From the NCBI GenBank assembly GCA_020433455.1, contig JAGRCP010000091.1, forward strand, positions 1-64,000: a stretch of DNA of 64,000 bases. The letters run 5' to 3'. Of this stretch, positions 46,160 to 53,729 are shown piece after piece. Source of the stretch: Caldilineaceae bacterium (GTDB taxonomy: Bacteria; Chloroflexota; Anaerolineae; Caldilineales; Caldilineaceae). Every line of letters starts with the position of its first letter. Within the stretch, counting starts at the first letter, position 1. Under the pieces are notes generated by a model. It was not told the DNA's origin, searched no databases, and was given only the letters and a program-made list of their open reading frames with translations. Made by a program: the position numbers and the translations under genes.

Positions 46160-49105
46160 TTACCGCCGCAGCAACGCCGTCAGTTGCGGGTCCGCCAGCC
46201 CGATATTTAATCGGTGCGCGCACTCTTTGGCTTCCCGACTCTTATCATTTTCATTCAATTCAGCATAAAGCCGGGAAAGGTAGTAGTAAGAATAAGCCTG
46301 CTCATAGCGATCGCCCAGTTCACAAAAAATTTGCAGCCCTTCCGTCAGCAACTCCGCCCCTCTGGCGCGTTCTTTGCTGATTTGGTGCAGAAGGCCCAAT
46401 TGCGTCTTGACCAGAGCCTCCCAACGCAAGCTGCCCAACTTTTGGAAATTATCCAGACATTCGTAGCCGAAAGTCATTGCTTCGTTATATTGGCCATGCT
46501 CCTTACACAGCAAAAGTCGTTCGTAGAGCACGGCCGCGTATTCGCCGAGGTCATTGAGCTGAAGGCTAACCTGGAACGCTTCCGTCAGGTGGCGCTCTGC
46601 CTCTGCATCTGCATCCATTCGGTTTTCGACCCGTGCCAGGTTGCGCAGCGTTTCGACATAGCTGGATGAGCGCGGCAATGGGCGCTGTAGCGCGATGGAT
46701 CGGGTCAGATATGCATAGGCTGTCGGAAAATCCCGGTACAATTTCACGTGGCAGATCGCCATCAAATTGAGGTTTTGAGCAACCCCCAACGGATTATTTT
46801 CCTCCTCAAAAATACGCAGTGATTCCGCAAAGAGCGCCAATGCAGATTCATCTTCAGCCTGTTCATTGTGGATACGCCCCAAAAGGTACTTTACCCGCGC
46901 AATCCCCAACGCTTCTTCCAAACCCATAAAATTTTTAAGCGCCGCGTCGAGATGCCTCAGCGCCGATTCGTATTCGTTCAGCTCTATCTCAATCTCACCC
47001 AGCCGTAACTGCATGCCTGCTTCTGCGGCTTTATCATCCAGCGCGCGGGCCGCGTCCAGCGCCTGCGTCAGCCCTTCTCTCATCTCCTGAAAGCGAACTT
47101 GCCGGAATCGCGGTTCATCCAATATCTGCACAAAATCGAGCACCGTCGGCCATATTTTCTGAGCGTGGGCTTTGGCGATTGCGACTGAAAAGTTACGCCA
47201 CTCAGGCCTGAGCGTCGCATATCGATCTCGATTATCACGGGCGAGTTCGTAAAAATAAGCGACAAACGCCTGTTCCACGTCTGGCCCGGCTTTCCCCAAC
47301 TTCTCCGCAGCAAGCTGACGTACGAGAGCGTGCATGCCGTAGCGCTCCGCTTCGTGCTGCTGTTGGAGCAATGACTTCTCGCACAGCAGATCGAGATCAT
47401 CCGGCAGGATCCCGGCGATAGAGGTCGCAGCCTCTGCCGTAAAGCTTGCCGGGAAGACGGAGAGCGCGGCCAGCGCGGCCTGTTCGTCCGCGGTCAACAA
47501 CTGCCATGAGGTCTCAAAGACCGCCCGCATACTGCGGTGGCGCGGATCCGCATCCCGCAGGCGCGTCGTCAGGAAGTCCAGAGAGCGGCTGATGGACTCG
47601 CTAATCTGACGCAGCGAACGGCGACGCACCCAGGCCGCGGCCAGGGCAATCCCCAGCGGCGAACCGTCCACCAATCCGCAAATTTGGCGCATCTCCGCCA
47701 AGTTATCCTCAGTCACGACGAAGTCCGCCCGGGCCATCCGGCCCTGTTGGGCGAAAAGGGCTACGGCTGCGCCCGGATCAGCGTCGGCTGACGTCCCGTT
47801 TCCCAGGGGCAAGCCGCCAAGCGTCATGACTGACTCCGCGGCTAAGTTGAGCGGTTCCCGCGAAGTCGCCACAATCGCGATCTCCGGCGCACGCTTGAGC
47901 CAGGAGGAGAGGAAGCCGATTTCATCCAGCGCCCCTTCGCAATTATCCAGGATCAGCAGCATTCGCTTGTCGCGCAGGATAGCAATTACCTGTTCGCCTC
48001 TGATCTGCTTCTCCTCCTGAGGCTTTCCTGCCTCTCCCGGCCGGATCGCCTCACCAACGGCAATTTTGATTGCTTCCGCATCATCTCTGACCGTCTCCAG
48101 AGAGACAAACCAGACGCCGTCAGGAAAATTCTCCTTTGCCTGTTCGGCCGTCTCCACGGCCAAACGCGTCTTGCCCATTCCGCCCGCGCCCACAATGGTG
48201 ATGAGGCGGCAGCTCGGATCGACCAGGCGTTGGAGCAGATAGGCTTGCTCGCTTTCTCGGCCAAAAAAACGGTTGATTTGTAGAGGCAAATTGTGAGAAA
48301 CGCCCGCATCTGCCGGTGCGGTAGATACGCCATCAAAGATTTCCCGGCGAAGCTGTTGCGTTTCTTCTTCCGGCTCAACGCCCAACTCCTCGCCCAATAC
48401 CAGCATGCATTGCTCATATTGAGCCAGAGCGGCGTTCCGATCACCCCGGCGGTGATGCGCGGTCATCACGGTACGGTGGGCGGCCTCCAACCAGGGCTCA
48501 ACGGCGAGCTGACGCTGGGCCACGCCCAACGCCGCCTCCCATTCGCCGCGCGCACAGTGCGCGTCTTGCAGCAGGGTCATGGCATCCACAGCTTGCCGGC
48601 GGTAGTACTCGCGTTGGGCGGTCAGCCACGTTTCCCACGTATCGCTTGGAAAATTCAGTCCGGTCAGAAATTCGCCGCGTATCAGATTGACCGCTTTGCG
48701 CAGGCCGGCCAGGCAACTTGGACAGCCTGCCAGTTGACGGTGGGTATGGGTTGCGACCGTCGTCAGCAACTCTTCAAACCGGATTGCATCGATCTCGATG
48801 TCGTCGCCGGCGCGCAGCGCAATCTGTTTGCGGTCCGCCTCGATCCTGGCGGGCGTTGCTTTGTCATCGTCCAACGCACGGCGGAGACGCGTCAGGCGGT
48901 TGCGTAAATAGGTGAGGGCGTCTTTGTCAGAACGGTCGGGTGAGAGCAGGGCTGCCGGCGTGTCCCGGCGCTGGGGAATGCCTTGATGGACGGCCAGATA
49001 GGCAAGCAGCACGCGTTCAGCGTCGGTACGGAACGCAGCGGAATGCCCATCGACTGTTACCCGAAGCGGGCCAAGCATGGATATTTGGAGTATCTGGGCA
49101 CGCAT
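46160..49105 (-). CDS. AfsR/SARP-like regulator with BTAD, STAND ATPase and TPR domains
   Basis: A 981-residue signal-transducing NTPase. Residues 1-100 are a winged-helix DNA-binding domain (ISMLGPLRVTVDG), residues 100-260 a bacterial transcriptional activation domain (FLTGLNFPSDTWETWL), and residues 280-560 an NB-ARC/STAND ATPase with Walker A GAGGMGKT (306-313) and Walker B RMLLILDNCE. TPR repeats follow to the end. Between helices lies His120-x-His122-x5-Cys128-x2-Cys131, a possible metal site that the second regulator lacks. It probably integrates a signal through the TPRs and activates target genes. The stop is 38 bases from the convergent metalloprotease gene. Confidence 0.9.
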   Translation of the reverse strand: MRAQILQISMLGPLRVTVDGHSAAFRTDAERVLLAYLAVHQGIPQRRDTPAALLSPDRSDKDALTYLRNRLTRLRRALDDDKATPARIEADRKQIALRAGDDIEIDAIRFEELLTTVATHTHRQLAGCPSCLAGLRKAVNLIRGEFLTGLNFPSDTWETWLTAQREYYRRQAVDAMTLLQDAHCARGEWEAALGVAQRQLAVEPWLEAAHRTVMTAHHRRGDRNAALAQYEQCMLVLGEELGVEPEEETQQLRREIFDGVSTAPADAGVSHNLPLQINRFFGRESEQAYLLQRLVDPSCRLITIVGAGGMGKTRLAVETAEQAKENFPDGVWFVSLETVRDDAEAIKIAVGEAIRPGEAGKPQEEKQIRGEQVIAILRDKRMLLILDNCEGALDEIGFLSSWLKRAPEIAIVATSREPLNLAAESVMTLGGLPLGNGTSADADPGAAVALFAQQGRMARADFVVTEDNLAEMRQICGLVDGSPLGIALAAAWVRRRSLRQISESISRSLDFLTTRLRDADPRHRSMRAVFETSWQLLTADEQAALAALSVFPASFTAEAATSIAGILPDDLDLLCEKSLLQQQHEAERYGMHALVRQLAAEKLGKAGPDVEQAFVAYFYELARDNRDRYATLRPEWRNFSVAIAKAHAQKIWPTVLDFVQILDEPRFRQVRFQEMREGLTQALDAARALDDKAAEAGMQLRLGEIEIELNEYESALRHLDAALKNFMGLEEALGIARVKYLLGRIHNEQAEDESALALFAESLRIFEEENNPLGVAQNLNLMAICHVKLYRDFPTAYAYLTRSIALQRPLPRSSSYVETLRNLARVENRMDADAEAERHLTEAFQVSLQLNDLGEYAAVLYERLLLCKEHGQYNEAMTFGYECLDNFQKLGSLRWEALVKTQLGLLHQISKERARGAELLTEGLQIFCELGDRYEQAYSYYYLSRLYAELNENDKSREAKECAHRLNIGLADPQLTALLRR

Positions 49106-49125
49106 AAGAAATCTCGTTTGAATGA

Positions 49126-49177
49126 GCGCACCCTACCGCACCCAAAACTCTCTTTTCGTGGGTGCGATGGGGGTGCG
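49126..49177. promoter_or_regulatory. Inverted pair of direct repeats (CGCACCC / GGGTGCG)
   Basis: CGCACCC occurs at 49127-49133 and 49137-49143, and GGGTGCG at 49160-49166 and 49171-49177. The two pairs are mutually complementary, so the 52 bases can fold as a stem with a 16-base loop. It lies in the gap between the regulator start (49105, minus) and the peptide gene (49261, plus), an ideal operator place. Confidence 0.55.
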
Positions 49178-49260
49178 GGCCCGCCGTAGGCTGTGGTTGT
49201 CGTCGGAGTTCAGGACGTCACGCCGAAACAACCACAAAGTATACCTATGGAGGATTTCTT

Positions 49261-49377
49261 GTGACACGCTTGATGAGTTGGAAAGCATTTGCTGTTACTG
49301 CCGCGTTTTCGCTGTTGGTTGCACTGCACCCTGTCGTCGTCTTTGCCGGCGGATGCGGCGGACACACAGGATGTTAA
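49261..49377 (+). CDS. Small secreted Cys-rich peptide (38 residues)
   Basis: Too short for most gene callers but strongly supported. The GTG at 49261 is preceded by GGAGG (49249-49253) at 7 bases. The product has a short positive N-terminus (MTRLMSWK), a 20-residue hydrophobic core and a V-x-A-type signal peptidase site at VFA, leaving GGCGGHTGC as a predicted mature 9-residue peptide with two Cys and one His. The frame ends in TAA and a very strong hairpin follows at 49416-49461. Two large AfsR-like regulators flank it. It could be a signalling peptide, a metal-binding peptide or a modified peptide precursor; nothing in sequence settles which. Confidence 0.7.
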   Translation: MTRLMSWKAFAVTAAFSLLVALHPVVVFAGGCGGHTGC

Positions 49378-49415
49378 GTCCCTGGCAGATAGCCTGCGGC
49401 TAGGGCTCAGCCGGC

Positions 49416-49461
49416 CCAAAAGAAGCGGGTTTGTCGACGGCGACAGACCCGCTTCTTTTGG
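49416..49461. terminator. Strong bidirectional terminator
   Basis: CCAAAAGAAGCGGGT-TTGTCG pairs with CGACAG-ACCCGCTTCTTTTGG around an ACGG loop: 21 bp with one G-T pair. It separates the peptide gene (plus) from the 3' end of the second regulator (minus). Confidence 0.85.
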
Positions 49462-49482
49462 AGAGCGCGATCAATCGCTTGT

Positions 49483-52425
49483 TTAATAATCGCGGACCTC
49501 AGCCAGGCCGGCCCTCACTTCTGTCGCCAATGGGCGGTTTCCAATCAGCTCTGCAATCTGCAGCGCCCTCTCCAAATTTTCACACGCCGAGCCGATTTCT
49601 CCCATCCGGCAATAATTTTTCCCCAAATTACCGTAAATTTCTCCTTGGGAGGCGAGATTGCCGCTCGTTGTCGCCAGCTCAAGACCACGCTGCAAATAGC
49701 GGTGCGCCCCCGTGTAATCGCCCCGCTCGGTCGCGATCATGCTCAGGTTGCTGAGCAGCGTGGATTGCCGATGACGATCGTCCAGTTGTTCGGAGAGCGC
49801 AAGCGCCCGATCCATTGCTTCCTGGGCGGCAGGCAGATCGCCCTGATGATAGCAGACAAGACCGATGCTGTTCAGGCTGCCGCTTAGCGCCTGGAGATGC
49901 TCAAGCGTCTGCCAGGCGCGGCAGGCCTGCTGCAGATCATCGTGCGCCGCATCATACCGGCTTTGGATATCGTTGATCACGCCCAGATGATGTCGGCACC
50001 AGCCAATGAGCCGAACGCCTTCCGGCAGGCCGGCATTTTGAAGCGCACGGGCGATATCGAGCGCTTCATTGAGCTTGTCCGTCGCCGCGTCATACTCGCC
50101 CATGCGCCACAGCGCTTCGCCCCGCAACACATGTGCCATCCCTTCAACCCAACGGTCCTGACCTTGCCGGGCAAGGGGCAACAACGCATCGACTGTTTGA
50201 ACAGCGGCCTGATAGCGACCGAGCCGGTTTTGGAAACGCGCCCGCTCCAGCCCGGCATGAGCCGCCAGGGCGCGCCCGGCCGCGGATTGGGACGCGGCCG
50301 CCTGGGCGGTTGCCTGCATCACGCTTTCTCCTTCCAGCGCCAACCCGCGCAATTGATAGTAGCTGGAGAGCGCGGCAAGCGCGGCGGAAAGCCTGCCGGC
50401 GGTCTCAATGAGTTGGGCCGGAGGCGGTTCTCCCGAAGTTGACGACAGAGAGGCCAATTCTGTTTGCCAGGCCAGACGCACGTTGTCAATATCCGCCTGG
50501 AGCAGGGCCGCCGCCGCTTGCAGCGTGCCTTTCCAGAGCGCATCTTTCTGCTGTGCAAGGAGGGTCAGGTAGTAGCGGGCATGGTTGAGCCGAACCGGGT
50601 CGATGGGTTCACGCCCCACGCCAAACTCGGAAAGCGATATCCGTTTTGTCGCTGCATACGACTGAATGACCGGGTGGAGCGTGTAGCGATCCGCGGCCGG
50701 GATGTAAGTCAAAAGTGATTTGGCGATGAACGCGGCAAGGTGGCAGGCGTCTGCATCAGCGACTTCAAGCGCGGCCGCGCCGGTAAAGCTGCCGCGAAAA
50801 ACCGACAGACGTGCGAGCCGCTGTTGCAGCGCCGGGGAAAGCGTACGCCAGGACATTTCGTAGACGATATGCAAGCCGCGGTGACGTTGGGGAACATCAC
50901 GCAGGGTCGTCGTGAGCGCGTCAAAGCCTTGTCGCAAACTTTCTGCAACCGCCCGCGCCGATGTGCGGCCCGCCAGGGCTGCGGCCAGCTCAATCGCCAG
51001 CGGCAACCCTTCCACCAGACGACAGATTCGACGGACGGCGGTCTGTTCCGCCGCTCGCTCATCATCGATCATCGTCTGCCAGTATTGCTGAGAGCGTCCA
51101 TACTGAGCCAGGCGTGCCATAAACAACTTCACTGCATCGGCGGGCGTTTCATCGTCATCGCTGGCGGGAAAGTTCAATCCATGGAGCGTGATCGTCCATT
51201 CGGCGCTTAGCTGTAACGCCTCACGCGAGGTGATGAGCAACTGCACCCGTTCACAGCGTCGAAGCAGCGCCTGCACAACGGCAATCCCCGCTAGCAAATG
51301 CTCAAAATTATCGAGCACGAGCAGCATCTCTTTGTGCTGAAGATGGGCAAGCAGTTGATCGGTCGGCCTTTCGCTGCCGCTCAAACGCAGATCCAGCGCG
51401 GTGGCGATTTCAACCACAACGGCTTCGGCCATGTCTTCGTCATCAGGATCAATATCGGCCAGTTCCACCAGCCACGCTCCGTCCCGATAGCGATCCAGGC
51501 GGCTGCGGGAGATAGCGGTCGCCAGGCGCGTCTTGCCAACGCCGCCCAGCCCGACAATGGTGAGCAGCCGACACCACGGCTGATCCAGGCGTGCATGAAT
51601 CTCTTGCTGATCCTGAAGACGATCAAGGAATTGATCGTGGGGAGCGGGCAGATTATGGGGCCGAGTCGTGTGGGCGCGTGGGAATAAGCCGCGGCTCTGT
51701 TCGCTCTTTGCCAGCAGAGCCGCCATTTCGGCCGGCGGCTCCACATCCAGTTCCCTGCGCAGCAGATCGGCGCAGTACTCATACTGGATTCTCGCCTCAT
51801 GCACATTGCCGCCCTTCAGCAACAATTGAATCAACAACATATGGGCTGCCTCATCAAGGGAATCGACCTCAATCCAGCGGCGGGCGATTGCAATGCCCAA
51901 TTCCGCATCGTTGACGGCAAGCGCGTATTTTTCGAGCTTATGATAGCCATCAATAACCTGACGGCGGATATGCTCACGCGTCGTTCTGGTCCACTCATCA
52001 AAAGCCGGGGCGTCGGACAGATAAAAATCGGCGAGGAAGTCACCGTGATACCCGCTCAGCGTATTCTGCAGGTGAATCGCGGTTTCCGCCGCATTAACTT
52101 GCCTGATCTTTGCCAGCTCGGCCAGCAGCAGAGAGGAATCAACCGCTTGCCGATTTTCCACGCTCAAGGCGATAGTCTGTTGCGTGATAACCAGAGCATT
52201 GCCTACTTGCTTTCGTAATCTGGTCAACAGCGTGCGCAAATTAGTCAACGCCTGTTGCCGCGGGCGATCTTCCCAGAGCAGCTCAGCGATGAAATCCCGC
52301 CGGTGCGTCTGACCCGTATGCGCCAGATAGATAAGCAGGGCAGCCTCTTTTTGACTGCGGAATTGATTCAGCGGCCGATCGCCTTTATATAAGGATGCTT
52401 CTCCCAGTAATGTAAATGATAGCAT
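49483..52425 (-). CDS. Second AfsR/SARP-like BTAD-STAND-TPR regulator
   Basis: A 980-residue protein of the same layout as the one at 46160: winged-helix domain (LSFTLLGEASLYKGDRPLN), BTAD (about 95-245), STAND ATPase with Walker A GLGGVGKT (292-299) and Walker B MLLVLDNFEHLL, and C-terminal TPRs to the end. The sequence is well diverged from its neighbour and lacks the HxH...CxxC insert. It starts only 8 bases after the meaB stop on the same strand, so the two may be co-transcribed. It reads as a tandem paralogue pair with a peptide gene between, so the two regulators may answer different signals. Confidence 0.9.
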   Translation of the reverse strand: MLSFTLLGEASLYKGDRPLNQFRSQKEAALLIYLAHTGQTHRRDFIAELLWEDRPRQQALTNLRTLLTRLRKQVGNALVITQQTIALSVENRQAVDSSLLLAELAKIRQVNAAETAIHLQNTLSGYHGDFLADFYLSDAPAFDEWTRTTREHIRRQVIDGYHKLEKYALAVNDAELGIAIARRWIEVDSLDEAAHMLLIQLLLKGGNVHEARIQYEYCADLLRRELDVEPPAEMAALLAKSEQSRGLFPRAHTTRPHNLPAPHDQFLDRLQDQQEIHARLDQPWCRLLTIVGLGGVGKTRLATAISRSRLDRYRDGAWLVELADIDPDDEDMAEAVVVEIATALDLRLSGSERPTDQLLAHLQHKEMLLVLDNFEHLLAGIAVVQALLRRCERVQLLITSREALQLSAEWTITLHGLNFPASDDDETPADAVKLFMARLAQYGRSQQYWQTMIDDERAAEQTAVRRICRLVEGLPLAIELAAALAGRTSARAVAESLRQGFDALTTTLRDVPQRHRGLHIVYEMSWRTLSPALQQRLARLSVFRGSFTGAAALEVADADACHLAAFIAKSLLTYIPAADRYTLHPVIQSYAATKRISLSEFGVGREPIDPVRLNHARYYLTLLAQQKDALWKGTLQAAAALLQADIDNVRLAWQTELASLSSTSGEPPPAQLIETAGRLSAALAALSSYYQLRGLALEGESVMQATAQAAASQSAAGRALAAHAGLERARFQNRLGRYQAAVQTVDALLPLARQGQDRWVEGMAHVLRGEALWRMGEYDAATDKLNEALDIARALQNAGLPEGVRLIGWCRHHLGVINDIQSRYDAAHDDLQQACRAWQTLEHLQALSGSLNSIGLVCYHQGDLPAAQEAMDRALALSEQLDDRHRQSTLLSNLSMIATERGDYTGAHRYLQRGLELATTSGNLASQGEIYGNLGKNYCRMGEIGSACENLERALQIAELIGNRPLATEVRAGLAEVRDY

Positions 52426-52433
52426 TAACTTTG

Positions 52434-53567
52434 TTATTCTTGGAGGTTCGTCGCCGCAGCCAGGAGCTGTCGCGCGGCGGTCGTTGCGGGCTGTTCGCCG
52501 GCCGCAACCGCCTGCTCGATATGAGGGAGCAATTGTTGTACTGCCGGATGGGCGTAGAAGTAGGTACGCAACTGCTCATCCACCAACAGGTGAAGCCATT
52601 CCAGATTCTGGCGCAGGCGTCGTTCCGCAAAGAAGCCGTTGGTCCGGGTTATGGTCACATATTTCTCCACAACCTGCCACAGGGCCGCAACGCCGTCTCC
52701 CGTGGCAGCAGAGCAGGTATAGGCACGGGGCGTCCAACCAGGCGTGCCGGGCGTGAGGTAATGAAGCGCACGGTTGTATTCAGCGCGCGCGGCCTCGGCC
52801 TTGATCCGCAAGGGGCCGTCCGCCTTGTTAACGGCGATGGCGTCAGCCAATTCCACTACGCCCTTCTTGATGCCCTGCAGCTCGTCGCCGCCGCCGGGAA
52901 TGAGCACCAGCAGGAAAAAGTCCGTCATGGAGCGGACGGATATTTCGCTCTGTCCCGTCCCCACCGTTTCGATGAGCACGACGTCAAAGCCCGCGGCCGC
53001 GCAGACGAGCATGGATTCCCGGGTCTTACGCGCAACGCCGCCTAACATGCCGCTGGTCGGCGATGGGCGGATAAAGGCGTTCTCCTCGCGTACGAGGCGG
53101 GTCATACGCGTCTTGTCGCCCAGGATGCTGCCGCGGGTCAAGCTGCTGGTGGGATCGATGGCCAATACGGCGACTTTATGGCCTGCTCCGATCAGCTGCA
53201 TGCCCAACGCTTCGATGAGGGTGCTCTTGCCCGCGCCGGGAACGCCGGTGATGCCGACGCGTAGCGCGGCTTCGCTATGGGGCAGCAGGCGCTGCAGCAC
53301 TTCTTGCCCCTTCTCCATGTGGGCCGGCGCATTGCTCTCCACCAGGGTGATGGTGCGGGCCAAAATCGAGCGATCGCCGGCCAGTACGCCGGCCACATGT
53401 TCATCCACCGACAGCCCCGCACGCGCAGAGGCCGGACGCATCACGCGTCCGGCCTCCATGCCGTCATGCCCGCCCATGACGCCCGCCAGCACATGCGAAG
53501 TAAATTCGCTGCCCGCGCCCTCCGGCGTCCACTCCGGTCTGCTTGTCTGTGGTGCCATGCCCTTCAC
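52434..53567 (-). CDS. meaB: MeaB/ArgK-type GTPase chaperone
   Basis: A 377-residue P-loop GTPase of the MeaB family. The P-loop is GVPGAGKSTLIEAL (G1), followed by DPTSSLTRGSILGDKTRM, the GTP-switch ETVGTGQSE and the guanine-specificity NKADG. It gates cobalamin transfer to methylmalonyl-CoA mutase or a related B12 mutase and guards the enzyme from inactivation. No mutase or cobalamin gene is in the window. The GTG 53567 start is uncertain; ATG 53558 is the alternative. The downstream AfsR-like gene begins 8 bases after the stop. Confidence 0.93.
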   Translation of the reverse strand: MKGMAPQTSRPEWTPEGAGSEFTSHVLAGVMGGHDGMEAGRVMRPASARAGLSVDEHVAGVLAGDRSILARTITLVESNAPAHMEKGQEVLQRLLPHSEAALRVGITGVPGAGKSTLIEALGMQLIGAGHKVAVLAIDPTSSLTRGSILGDKTRMTRLVREENAFIRPSPTSGMLGGVARKTRESMLVCAAAGFDVVLIETVGTGQSEISVRSMTDFFLLVLIPGGGDELQGIKKGVVELADAIAVNKADGPLRIKAEAARAEYNRALHYLTPGTPGWTPRAYTCSAATGDGVAALWQVVEKYVTITRTNGFFAERRLRQNLEWLHLLVDEQLRTYFYAHPAVQQLLPHIEQAVAAGEQPATTAARQLLAAATNLQE

Positions 53568-53729
53568 CCGTCCGGTTTTTGTTCACAATAGAACCTTCAT
53601 TCTATTGCATAATGACCGGGTCGGGCAAGCCCTTTATTTTCATTTGGGTGCATCCAAAATGGGTTAGACCGGTAAGGACGCGTCCTCGCGTCCGTCCGCA
53701 TGGCGCCGACATATCCTTTTCATTTTTAC

